Shown here: one piece after another, positions 45,301 to 48,670 of the stretch | How positions within the stretch are numbered: the first letter of the stretch is position 1 | Layout: every line of letters begins with the position of its first letter | Assembly: GCF_003460505.1 (NCBI RefSeq) | Contig: NZ_QTVG01000009.1 | Location: 39,657 to 103,656 of the forward strand | Reading direction: 5' to 3' | Length of the DNA: 64,000 bases | Source of the DNA: Eubacterium sp. AF36-5BH | Lineage (GTDB): Bacteria; Bacillota; Clostridia; Lachnospirales; Lachnospiraceae | Notes under the pieces: generated by a model | The model's database searches: none | What the model was told of the DNA's origin: nothing | The model's input: the letters and a program-made list of their open reading frames with translations, nothing else | Made by a program: the position numbers and the translations under genes

Positions 45301-48234
45301 ATCCTGTTCCTTAGCTCCACTTGCCTTGTTTTCATCTGACTCAATATGCTGTCCGTTTTCAATATAATCCTGACCATAACTTATGCCTTTAATAACAGGA
45401 TTAATATTTTTAACGATTAGTGTTGCTTCATCTTCATCACTTACATTCAAATCCTCATCTTTATATTTAGTTGTAAATGTACCTTTGACTATTGTGCAGT
45501 CATACTTTTCTTCCTCAGGTATGTCCTGATCATCTTTTTTATCGTCATCTTTTTTATCGTCATCTTTTTTATCGTCATCTTTTGATGTATCTTTCTTTAC
45601 CTTAGGTGAAACTAAATTTGCAATTCCTTCTAATAATATGTAAACATCTTCGTTATCCTGAGTTATTTCTATTTTGTCTAAAAAGCTCTTCATGTCTACA
45701 GTAACATTAATAAGTTCGCCTTTATCTTTCCAGACGCTTTTATCTATATAGTAATTTCCGTCTGCATCTTTACTCAAATCAGATACCTTTAATGTAATGT
45801 CAGGATTTGTGTCTGCACTTGTGTGAAGTATTATAGAAGATATCTTCGCCACTTTATCTACTAATCTCTTCGACAAAATAACCTTGTCTGTAATAAAGCC
45901 CTTTACCTTTCCAGCTTTATCATTGTATTTTGCCAGCTCACCAGAATCAAACTGTCCTGGCATAATCTTTGAAACACTGTCGTTACCTAACTGATAATAA
46001 ATACCATAGCCTTTTGTGTTAACAGGTACTTCCATAGGATCTTTTTTCTCATATCCTGTATCAGTTTTCTTAACAACTTTTGTATCAATCTTAGGATCAG
46101 CAACTATTGCCTGAATGGACGCTGTAGATTTATCTAATTCTTTTAAATCTTTTTTGTATCCATCCTCACCTTCTTCTGAACGTTTGCTTGGATTACCAAC
46201 CCATCTTTCATAAGAAGTAACTAAGTCGTTTGGATATTTTTTACCTTTACTTACAACACCATTGATTGCCACTCGACCATCAAAGCTTTCTCCTGCTTCA
46301 ATACGTTTTTTGAATTTCAGTCGGAAGTGATAGTTATATACACACTTCTTACCTGTTGCTTCAACCTTCTGTATATAGTCATCAATTAAGTTTCCTAACT
46401 GTAAGCTCCATGCTTTGTGTGTTGAATCTGTCAAATCCGCATCTGGTTCCATTTTACCTAAAGTAACATACTCTGACTTTGGATCTCCTGTACCGTTAAG
46501 ATTATCATAAGTTAGGAATTCAAACTGAACTGTATTATCCTCATCAAACCAATCTGCAAGTTTCGGTTCGTCCTTGTCAGCATCTACATTGAATATTGCA
46601 GATATTTTGTTTAGTTCAAAATCTTTATCAATGGAGTCAGTTGCCATTGCATTGAACACTGGTATATTTCCTGTATTTTGGAAATGTCCAAGATAGTAAT
46701 CTACGGTATCATTAATAGCAACTTCTTTTTCGTCTTTTTCAACCTCCTGTTCTACACCGTTTACTTCTTCCGTTTCTGTAACAAATTTCTTGCCTTGGAA
46801 GTCATCAACTGGTGCTATAAATCCCCAATTAACATTTTGACTAACTTTTGTCCAAGTATATCCCTCACCAAAAGCTATAGTGTTATATACCTTAATTGGA
46901 ATTCTAGATAATTTATCACTAGGTATATCTGTGCTCATAGGAAGTGATACATAGAATGTACGATGATCATATCCTGATGAATCTTCATGCTTGTTTACTC
47001 CGGCTCCACTGTAAACCTTACCATTTTTTTCAAAATAAATACCTCCATCTTTTTTGAAATAATATGGCATTGTCTTTAACTCATTTCCCTTATCATCTGT
47101 GATGTTAGTGAAATTAGTCATATCCCATTTTTCCATCGCAGCCTGACCTGATTCAGTAGACTCTAGTTCAGTAACATCATAAATCATGATGCCACCCTTG
47201 CCGGGAACACCTACCATAAGTTCATTAGCGTTTTCCCAATTGTCCCATTTATTATTAGCAGTCGGTGAGCCGTTGTTGTACAGGAACTTTGCTGCATTCT
47301 CTACATGAAGTCCGCTTTCCCATCCGTCTACGGTTTCAAAATCCGTCGGTGCTTTAATTTGGAAGTTGGAAGAATCATAACAGGAATCCGTATCCTTAGA
47401 TGTATTTTTTATTGTAATTTTATAAGTTACATAATTGTATCTATCCCAAAGAACATTCTTAGGTGCAACTCCTACGATACTTGTTGTCCACTCTAAGTTA
47501 CTACAAATCATAGTAAATGTAGCAGCAGTATCTGTTACTGTAGTTGCATCCTTTTCGTAACCATCATATATATTTCCACTATAGTCTCTATAGGTTGCAT
47601 AACCGCCACCCAGCTTAACTATACTCGCTGAGTTTTCAGGCATATTTCCTTCAAACCACAAGTTCACAGGCAGTACCGCCTGTTTTCCTGCAACAACATT
47701 ACCTGTATTTTTAACCCTTACCTTAGTTCCCCAATAATGTTTGTCCTGAGCATAATCCCAATCTAATGGTGTGTCAGATGTAAACTCTGCCATAACCCTT
47801 ATAAGACTTTTATCATTTTTAAAATCTTCATCAGTTAGCTTTGCGGCCTCCTCTGATGGAATGAGTGTAAGCTTGTCATTTACAATACGAAATACCGGTA
47901 ATTCCAATTCAAAGTACATTCCTGAAGCTCTACCGTTACCATTCAGGTTTCCTACAAGGTTTACCTTAATATGATTCTCATATCCACGTCCTAACAACGC
48001 TTTGTTCTTACCTTGCAGACTATCCGATACTTCATTGTCTCCATTCGTATTATCCTTATCTGCGTTAATACTACTACCACCTGACTGGTACACCATTGAG
48101 AATTCAATTCCCGGTGTCTCCCCTTTACCATTGTTGGAAGCAGCGTATGTGATTGGTGTGGATTGTCCAAACATGGATGTTACCATTGACAATACCAATA
48201 GCCAACCTGTTATTCTTCTCGCTATCTGTTTCAT
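24316..48234 (-). CDS. Giant 7972-residue cell-wall-anchored surface protein with SdrD_B repeats
   Basis: One uninterrupted 23.9-kb frame. AGGAAG precedes the ATG. Residues 1-32 form a signal peptide ending in TYA|A. Residues ~33-5060 are non-repetitive, Asp/Asn/Tyr/Thr-rich and beta-type, with scattered DUF11-like stretches (e.g. near 2838 and 4828) and an Asp-Lys linker near 900. About sixteen SdrD_B/Cna_B-like modules follow, starting near 5062, 5295, 5462, 5643, 5840, 6027, 6228, 6419, 6592, 6760, 6928, 7096, 7264, 7432, 7615 and 7774. Most open with a DxNxDGxxD-type, probably Ca-binding, loop (FDDVNYDGKIDENDK). The C-terminus is IQTG (7935-7938), a hydrophobic helix and KKRRKEVE, a sorting signal. 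SdrD_B modules in known adhesins form rigid stalks. The likely role is a very long fibrous surface adhesin, attached by the downstream class B sortase. The ligand is unknown. Confidence 0.93.
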   Translation of the reverse strand: MKQIARRITGWLLVLSMVTSMFGQSTPITYAASNNGKGETPGIEFSMVYQSGGSSINADKDNTNGDNEVSDSLQGKNKALLGRGYENHIKVNLVGNLNGNGRASGMYFELELPVFRIVNDKLTLIPSEEAAKLTDEDFKNDKSLIRVMAEFTSDTPLDWDYAQDKHYWGTKVRVKNTGNVVAGKQAVLPVNLWFEGNMPENSASIVKLGGGYATYRDYSGNIYDGYEKDATTVTDTAATFTMICSNLEWTTSIVGVAPKNVLWDRYNYVTYKITIKNTSKDTDSCYDSSNFQIKAPTDFETVDGWESGLHVENAAKFLYNNGSPTANNKWDNWENANELMVGVPGKGGIMIYDVTELESTESGQAAMEKWDMTNFTNITDDKGNELKTMPYYFKKDGGIYFEKNGKVYSGAGVNKHEDSSGYDHRTFYVSLPMSTDIPSDKLSRIPIKVYNTIAFGEGYTWTKVSQNVNWGFIAPVDDFQGKKFVTETEEVNGVEQEVEKDEKEVAINDTVDYYLGHFQNTGNIPVFNAMATDSIDKDFELNKISAIFNVDADKDEPKLADWFDEDNTVQFEFLTYDNLNGTGDPKSEYVTLGKMEPDADLTDSTHKAWSLQLGNLIDDYIQKVEATGKKCVYNYHFRLKFKKRIEAGESFDGRVAINGVVSKGKKYPNDLVTSYERWVGNPSKRSEEGEDGYKKDLKELDKSTASIQAIVADPKIDTKVVKKTDTGYEKKDPMEVPVNTKGYGIYYQLGNDSVSKIMPGQFDSGELAKYNDKAGKVKGFITDKVILSKRLVDKVAKISSIILHTSADTNPDITLKVSDLSKDADGNYYIDKSVWKDKGELINVTVDMKSFLDKIEITQDNEDVYILLEGIANLVSPKVKKDTSKDDDKKDDDKKDDDKKDDQDIPEEEKYDCTIVKGTFTTKYKDEDLNVSDEDEATLIVKNINPVIKGISYGQDYIENGQHIESDENKASGAKEQDKINQIEVPKGIDNAGYKFFVSNATPSYSEEAKISIDLSSSVGSKTRSNDVRGFLTKTITIKNFKDVADIKQIRFWNWDKDPSADNADVTIPFDSMTVSQDGTITIELKDYTQIEYLKYMVIDLNNFLGGKDEDTPEMEIQIDGRTEWFNNLDAVMNFTPDDKTMQVEADTKSIVDLTNRLYIQEPYAEIHADVHYYDLDGTTKTDADNRDKTDKWLGIPYDRDFIYTIDIGNTCKSKLDDFDVIIDLPVNDNKQGDEANTGFHTTGIRISKELVGQYEKLEKLTLYDADSDQGKVFNIDYKNGKLISEDGQSVIEGVVVDGDIYIDEQKIYTEFGMNIKNLKKVIITGKGFRATREAPADEKHRVTLYGYLDSKINSWNEMEVNGKNYLSEFRDSGDDYIFTTRDTAKALVSKMYFDTTMVAGYKDNNDNGKRFDSVSDSYEHMRLEHSHYGWTDEYPDNDELDIGYKAIGSYLLDFRQYLNSGSNYPNDANHQELYDMVPNTSNAKCTPNDYVYTQSMNTAVDVEMTVNLPSNSFEAYYLKVHPYAYDYIKEIKIHREGDDNDTWTTVKESDWKDSIEKITGTNGKDSYYRLNLCKLGDEYGIYRSPKIDYKTDKAVDKIVIALKINRDASEEKNGETVAKNADYGTWYNFNDEKTKYMFEITGRFFKSGVADATASTKMDIGGYTERQFSQAKKRTDEGKPNGMNNTSIASSDLAGGNGIVNRIDAANAAYRSLWSWQDYYKTCMSYGVHNYAAYKSGHLFTTAKVYVHPEKNSIVKGVHETPKTKTDRKAKFSLYNEYSVSFVQTPYGASQDCMDEHRSTGHSDDYSIYNDPYNWTGKHSFTDKVVLTDTLPYVRPDSDSNYYGFLAKKILISEDLQQYIDKVVVYKKKSTLDTDGNVTDTNLTDTITIQGKDIEKENTTNNNRRVDGSDQHKVHTTASRTFYEIPVVYPQSSSSSQVTGNTAGSIVLGDDEYITKYEIHLKDLGGDVDYAAELKDMEDLLDSHNHGVDTLPDIYVGGDIYRITDDNIKTSGKFNDWNNMKCDNYMQESTKPYTSNNDSALITSYRIPFQAGVNISVGNKSNTIYDYQSDNKTPNLAKFNIKVWNRQDTNSESGRSAEIDSATVTNSMDSTYRLKHIYIPEAFITGDWFNVDYLKIGDTTYTLAQLKTLLTDTEHKYFSYDSENKQYVFDVNEYVRDRVNTLTKITPNNTKKDSSQYYKEFVDSFVIKFKGVGEGILDGGDFLNDNKENLADVTLANAQSTFSYDGVYVDRNKDDIEANAWTYDSTPTIINSPDSFTTSWPHARNYVSSTFTTQEPDAWRWSGYVTGTSTYTEYVVKNLVSTFEVSMKRETKISDSTNSFAYDIDGKTKVALNKNQLLPDDFIEYQISLGASDDSAIPVYHPDVRFIVPNGQRIIGWYILENDSDIGNEDITAQATSGSNTVSIVKDKRYYKASDNTDTNYKQLNISCGDLTKDEKYNQITKDKNIKIVVITELTQEVKPFEGKNIVQNVYVTTHPKHTYSQHALYYKDSGDNVTYGRLYGKSGYYGSFYNNESSYVGTIKSDITYYNSSLTPELVYVDGYETPGRNEDTNPHIDERPMIAKLYGPNKGAVTNSTTHKLSSITYTTSFLTNSRKDGRWFKGFDLTEKPEFAYPEKMDSTGTKKAKVEYCFYKDLSGKTIGTDVGIYTDKQYTSQWVEADKVLTGDTITQAQIDAGYFLLKDAVSIRWTYYDVPAEEITFATADKPFELHGIGRYRDTRNAAEKQNTTASDKFTIGVSASCAFEHLHDEDISNTDENQTTTDTKYEDTSTATIYGSTTAVITRERPILTVHTQIFKNSDDAAVKYNANAEQIKGYRPGDKVWYKTTVINNKRGQTDQQGALLNPALFDKIPEYITTSGLDANKIKIKWYNADGTLKDDSEIPKYTITKTKFSDAADYGGDFVTTKNYNDGVSNTGSGHAYTDLIFNGTKKNTDTTSIDFNVYQIQFDDGSRLEIGETLEVYYEAEIRKEDLPLAYTTRNNEDGTQKTYVDYYPKMGEYYQWQNFYWSYSYSYPYIGTIGSLSTRFANQNDMMDMNYLYHDVGVSGTRNKNIDKYEYLKESITYMPGSNETDTSNGNDEYGNNGYLKDQDMRTANNQQMTYYDPTRTTGKYNQLPVSENYRNGSVTGYSRDYYNKLMVLRVRDKNWQGNHEDVVIWTESRLHLQTAWLLASSQMIGDDDYLKSQEYLPTNYSKGQWDDHYTAYKWYYSSDHNQLNDYIRNLNDDTITTLEYDQDFTTRIGAYNYGDWDIESGLEFTYVMPQGIEPKLDKDGNPDFSDLKAEILSSGTSKNPVYSDIDIENDVKVEVIQSPNNKQGYLTPNIMRDPLLSTSTMNNSGDSYENKDAYYSEYEHTSWVLRITITKPLKKWFNRGDETGYAMYVNIPSHVYATPKNEYWYDEVMVKPVDTTKDLYYQVYDTTSLWGNNYLTDMPKPVSTQKYGMDVMWNTYYVHDDHHRDSNYYFLNGSPNTPYINGMNITNREVSSQGKDADSAASASVEERKVFSSGVRNTYASTGTRAHMRKPMIRTWTTVGEDNINGSKSQDYYVDPQGETSTLNIHVENKYWLNTLAPEWLLNYTTYQTFKVRHTYATDGGNMGTLYHPVVTNILPAGIVPKDTDGNLFTTDNKENAKKKLDWTLRGADYNGADLDTLKEYQEEQELYEATVEYIQLEGEDGTLEGRYKITFKQKEKVSIRNEKKVKIDSESSRVFSFKFFTADNPDLNTKDGTKDERLGEQYQSNRTFISSEMNNFKFKIDSDVENKQVAESTGMENPYYVGNEVVDSYVYKYNKKDRYHWTGTLKDSRLDIAETNRDYNDMPSGTPKAVLPKVPTASNLGSDSAIDATDQLGNKRYYEKDNQIQEINGDQLSLEDYPELRQNVYLRSEDKGADLDNGCVDSNAGVMTSNRIRVKYPVIENKTFVSKNAADAVDNLGARSPEWQDDIYEYYPSEDEPVQYMDDLYYNVKVVNGADKVKDDEYYYQGNISHAKMKVTVVLPSIVKAVPLKGDAVYLIYKKADGTVVKMNIDEAEKHGFELKVVDKHYNDNKEQVITFEVCTAGDYEDTDELPIYSDYVHGKHLPGYFAYKDTLVVGVKTQVRNNVLDDSEIETSDEAWKNDSAWDNKFKADGYVTFDDADGYYLKDTNPDGGFDALTDLDDGGILYEREATDDKDNEVDYDSDGDYSDKYAKDESAIVTLLKPHSTVRLDTSVQRREVDNPDILGGSHRTIDDPIVKSSVRLSVYMDQAVNEGSAVREFIVDWRIPFRSTFLATKEEAPVNEDSISKQIYAIGTGVWEIPENCGDEAYREALKRNLKVQVLALCNDNVDDAADGATYQDVKNSNAGEWLNLTQLYNEKIAGTSDKGVSIDKNTIIDIRKLSEKLYGNRTSLGKRIYQVRYIISSDEDEYVVPKGFRLDIDADSDTDGKQEMNDVDPEHNNLDPLPESVVSTANDQDEYDDENKIGNAAFVMMPASHLSETRRHVNHFATGWAKYDDTQLCADSERSRAGYYIAKELPVMEIDMKNQYFMVSRNKDTNDIEFGWSNDITINNSSNMLKYSIELKNLDNEEIAKTDVGEVEEDYASNPQVVALLPVIQNLSSAVESEDPLVYKYFHEVEYGSDEWKNSLAPTFKSPETFDDSQAVWSWHVEDKDGNVVSKDKCKISSVSMNMYEKIAGIKYERQRRFIRWTADGQLEPGQRMVIDYMLPIATDENTMVESELLSSKGYGFKSGAFEPSIPVSQNVKNYAYEIDTRDVNDNGKSNIENTITVSVNNVGFAGTQAFNRNKRAFSEYGYGMSEKGTGADRPALVPEGTKYSFTSSIYNPEPVLGKKGYRQPIIYDVLPFVGDTQLYAPTGFSTSRGTDWRGWLNLESIKIEAVANGSSSTMTDGNNVNVWIGPFKYNGNTIEKTDISDLPTLEQTSSVNFYKSIRGKTTSAINEKKRYFVRLSDLLKLKTSDPEKFEELQKHAQAIYVEPTDDYYLSTKAKLSVSYDLKAPLNLPLSKNCISEESETILQDTADSDSWNSFTAQSGDDKVTESPNAGVCLTAPSDRGYIGHYVWLDESYNAKFTDEADYYQRDGKGRWLLEKKTKDLDYDGEIDDPGINGVKVELLTENGYPVNRLGEAVVEKDGKYCVIDESTGKIKTDTMGSSIYTTYGPMSYTTEKDVYGNDGYFIISNIKPGKYKLRYTFPKDSKYNQYALTTRSIGVTGTSVDVYRPGEANDTLPDLGVTGKGDEPSDSAKVESLTIQTKDAIQIDAIGTDESTYQDYDEKMTSYDLGVAPSFEYGGYSWMDIQYDAAGKTITDSIDGKMDDAEKRLKNVDIYIYEVKTDGTMVPAYDKNGNEISTKNKTTICTDSNGYFSTTLYPYRSYIAIADTGKIDDILKPSPVTLSTKALQYEKDNDLLYNKNLNKNTTNIFSVLPKSDDYDMGNCVDGRYGSYDRLGFGYVPAGVGAIGKYIFEDQNYDGIRNEYIDENGLLVSEPGIDGIKLVLEKYYYDNGKWIRINDDDDDVVESQGSSYTFIVDTSYKIGDNRYLCGYKVKLDMSSVDKVSDTLGKKYIPTKFYMNNGLSDSDLPLTGGNYRYLTDDIVVPAGEATDSTLDDYKFTADGKDYDISDALIITEYDAGLTTKDDAEIDGVVWEDKNYNGKQDKYTDDDGNEVDEPGIENIELQLVPYVYYNNKWQKLQDADLKDAGKFSEYTTTTNTDADGAYKFTDVKSTATMADGTECIVGYKVRVNTNIDDLHYGITKYRNAAADVDSDLWKNSDDELMLNENDEFIITAKKIPDKDVKSEYGDASLNNQSEYLIHNDLGYFDVNKVTDHDGSDAGLVRFEKGSVSGKVWLDDNYDGIMDSNELGMVGQKVTIKRFYLDSVSSGTENWVEDTTYTSPVSVTDSNGEYNLDNLDTFVYKDGKYYLAGYKVYMAEDPDNTTYGPTLYGTYDPDTQRGSDLKNKELTKDDDYIIVADSCGNVSGQGTVNGSSAAKKVNELAHVTDYRDKYYDLVTSKDYEKLDAGYHAFEESTITGNVFEDYNYDGIINSSDDGKADEFTQKIKDALGNKQMVVTATTYYYDNGQWKQYLVNGNAVTYTDIVDATSIDGKYEIEVPTQVTINNKNYLAGYKLQVDIIPDEYHVTKHKANGVVKNSNALIKENGGKYDITKTIASSPYAGTDKEEMDGYVIAAKPSTEPASATIIGDYDIALGRDLTQYNMGLVAHDKDHSYIDGIAFEDNNNNGKYDTDETDVTKQDKLLSGVKIGVKCYKYDVATKKWVEAPNENGDTYYATTVTDADGYYAFKELPSHEDTTDDPILYGYTVWLLEMPVNDEGQTLAATYYQANNDKDDSALIANSMQVIKGDKNPNLELGELMDGNTMIAKKITDIDSECSHIVENYDCTISIPRKGYNLGFVKYAKGSIEGCVFDDKNVDGIIDKNDGKFENITIGLKRYVYENGQWKLSQGDDDYYTTTVTDADGNYKFNGLDTFVEDNGDKHIYGYEVWVVNKPAGYGITRYQSNNGTDDSAVLLNSQVIKKNTSLDEMFNGKLVVARKASSETLGGLDDLYVVEGYDVVRESHLKDYNAGYTELRKGIIEGIAFDDEDYDGELDSDEKLFEGVEIGLKRFIYENGKWKEDNEGQYVAKTTTDKDGHYVFDNLDTYVNENGENKLYGYEVWVTKDPSGYAKTKYGKDSFLLVNDHILKNDTDTPEIIDGKTVVAHKITDQDDMTGIDNTYNVNDYYVIMAEVASNYNAGYIKEEKGSISGTVFDDVNYDGKIDENDKFFEGFEVGLKQFVYEDGKWNPTNEGDFIAKATTDKNGNYTFDNLDTHKKDNGVNKLYGYEVWVIKDPDGYAVTRYGDDSYLLVTGQIVKADTKLDEILDGKTVVAHKVTDEDDVTGIDDVYFAEGYNVVEAEHVKNYNAGYVKEQKGSISGTVFDDVNYDGKIDENDKFFEGFEVGLKQFVYEDGKWVPTHDDKFISTTKTNKNGEYTFDNLDTHKKDNGVNKLYGYEVWVIKDPDGYAVTRYGDDSYLLVSGHILKADTKLDEILDGKTVVAHKVANDTEKSGIDDVYFAEGYNVVEAEHVKNYNAGYVAEEKGSISGTVFDDVNYDGKIDKDDKYFEGIELGLKQFVYEDGKWVPTHDDEFISATKTDKDGGYIFDNLDTHKKDNGVNKLYGYEVWVVKGPDGYAVTRYGDDSYLLVSGHILKADSSLNEILDGKTIVAHKATTAEDKKGVDDIYMAEGYNVIKAEHDKNYNAGYVEEQRGSISGTIFEDVNYDGKIDENDKFFEGFEVGLKQFVYEDGQWVPTHEEDFISTTTTDANGGYLFSNLNTHKKEEGSNKLYGYEVWVIKDPDGYAVTRYGDDSYLLTSGHIIKADTSIDEMLDGKTVIASKITEDTNVKGIDDLYKVEGYNVILAEHSKKQNGGYTEIKKAAISGSIFDDVNYDGLINDGDKMLENVEIGLKRFVYKDGQWMLAPENTTGQLGTGTTEDVEFFAKTKTDKDGNYKFDNLDTFVNEDGTNYMYGYKVYVIDKSDRQTTKYEMNNGDKDSSLRSDTFEITKKEDGREELFKGCIVLAQKADNDENPNTPYIIEGYDVVKGIDREQYNGGFVAKRVYSISGFVWVDKDRDGISNEKKYAKGVTVTLEKLYLNNGKWVKIDEEEPVTMKTGKDGKYKFDNLELYGNVDEKHVVYGYRVKVSEIPSQYGVTKFHVEAEGNKSDLNEKTGYLETEQALMILADKADNTTPADYNVDGYNISYGFSVESLDAGIIPYGVGSIAGIVFEDANADGIIDKGEQKFENKDVYLLYKKKSDDKFVKYPGGKTVTDKRGFFKFENLPVLDENNEPYEYRLTMEKPDERSFTKDYDFVIFGSKQVNILAPDTSKGAKDKVTTGITPTITLAIPRKAKSYYKLKYELDGYNHKNAYLGFTPVEKSDKIQTGLDMKYWWALVPMVLAMLAGAILLIFGKKRRKEVE
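25942..27957 (-). repeat. Four near-identical 504-bp tandem repeats inside the giant gene
   Basis: Units at 27957-27454, 27453-26950, 26949-26446 and 26445-25942, each exactly 504 bp (168 codons). Each opens GSISGT(V/I)F(D/E)DVNYDGKID and contains YGYEVWVIKDPDGYAVTRYG or a close variant. The flanking modules at 28461-27958 and from 25941 keep the same 504-bp phase but are more diverged, so the array grew by in-frame duplication. Confidence 0.95.
45531..45583 (-). repeat. 15-bp in-frame tandem repeat encoding DDDKK units
   Basis: About 3.6 copies of a 15-bp unit (CATCTTTTTTATCGT on the plus strand) give a charged DDDKKDDDKK linker near residue 900 of the giant protein. Being 15 bp, gain or loss of units keeps the frame, so length variation between strains is likely. 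Confidence 0.9.
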
Positions 48235-48295
48235 AATTCTTCCTGTCCTTTCGTGCTTTATCCTAAAGTTTAGTATTCTTCAAATTTATTTTTTC

Positions 48296-48324
48296 TATAT
48301 AATTAGTAAAATCAATTTATTCAA
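48296..48324 (-). promoter_or_regulatory. Possible promoter of the giant surface-protein gene
   Basis: Minus strand: TTGAAT (48319-48324), 17-bp spacer, TATATA (48296-48301). Each box matches 4 of 6 consensus bases, and it lies 62 bp upstream of the ATG. In such AT-rich DNA this could be chance. Confidence 0.35.
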
Positions 48325-48598
48325 ATATGGCATTTTGAGTCAAAAAGACCCACTTATCCACTTTGTTTTACTTTTATTTTATCGGATTCGTCAATTTTTT
48401 TCAATAAAAGAACATATACCGTTCACTTTTTTGTCACATCTTACAATTTTGGCATTGAAAAAACGTTGCAAAAAAAATGTTTTTTATTATTTTTTATTAT
48501 TTTTTATTTTTGGGGAAACGTTTTTCGTTCTTTTGTATATTTTTTAGATATTTTTTTGTCTTTTCTTGTCTATTTTTTCATTTTGTTTTAACGAAAAA

Positions 48599-48633
48599 AG
48601 CCTGCGCATCTATTACTATTAGATACGCAGGCT
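48599..48633 (-). terminator. Strong rho-independent terminator after the GT-C-like gene
   Basis: Stem AGCCTGCG-x-ATCTA / TAGAT-x-CGCAGGCT (13 pairs, one mismatch), 7-nt loop, followed on the minus strand by TTTTTTCGTT. Confidence 0.92.
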
Positions 48634-48670
48634 ATTTAAGCTTAATATACTATTCTATTGTTCTCTAGAG

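Larger units (their letters stand above)
48235..48670. other. Intergenic region upstream of the giant gene
   Basis: 436 bp, very AT-rich. It holds the giant gene's ribosome site and possible promoter near 48296-48324, a poly-T/poly-A stretch (about 48470-48595) with no ORF of good quality, and the terminator of the neighbouring membrane-protein gene at 48599-48633. Confidence 0.7.

Noticed and set aside
48470..48560. Poly-T stretch with short plus-strand ORFs (Phe-rich)
   Set aside because: Homopolymer-driven frames with no coding signature.
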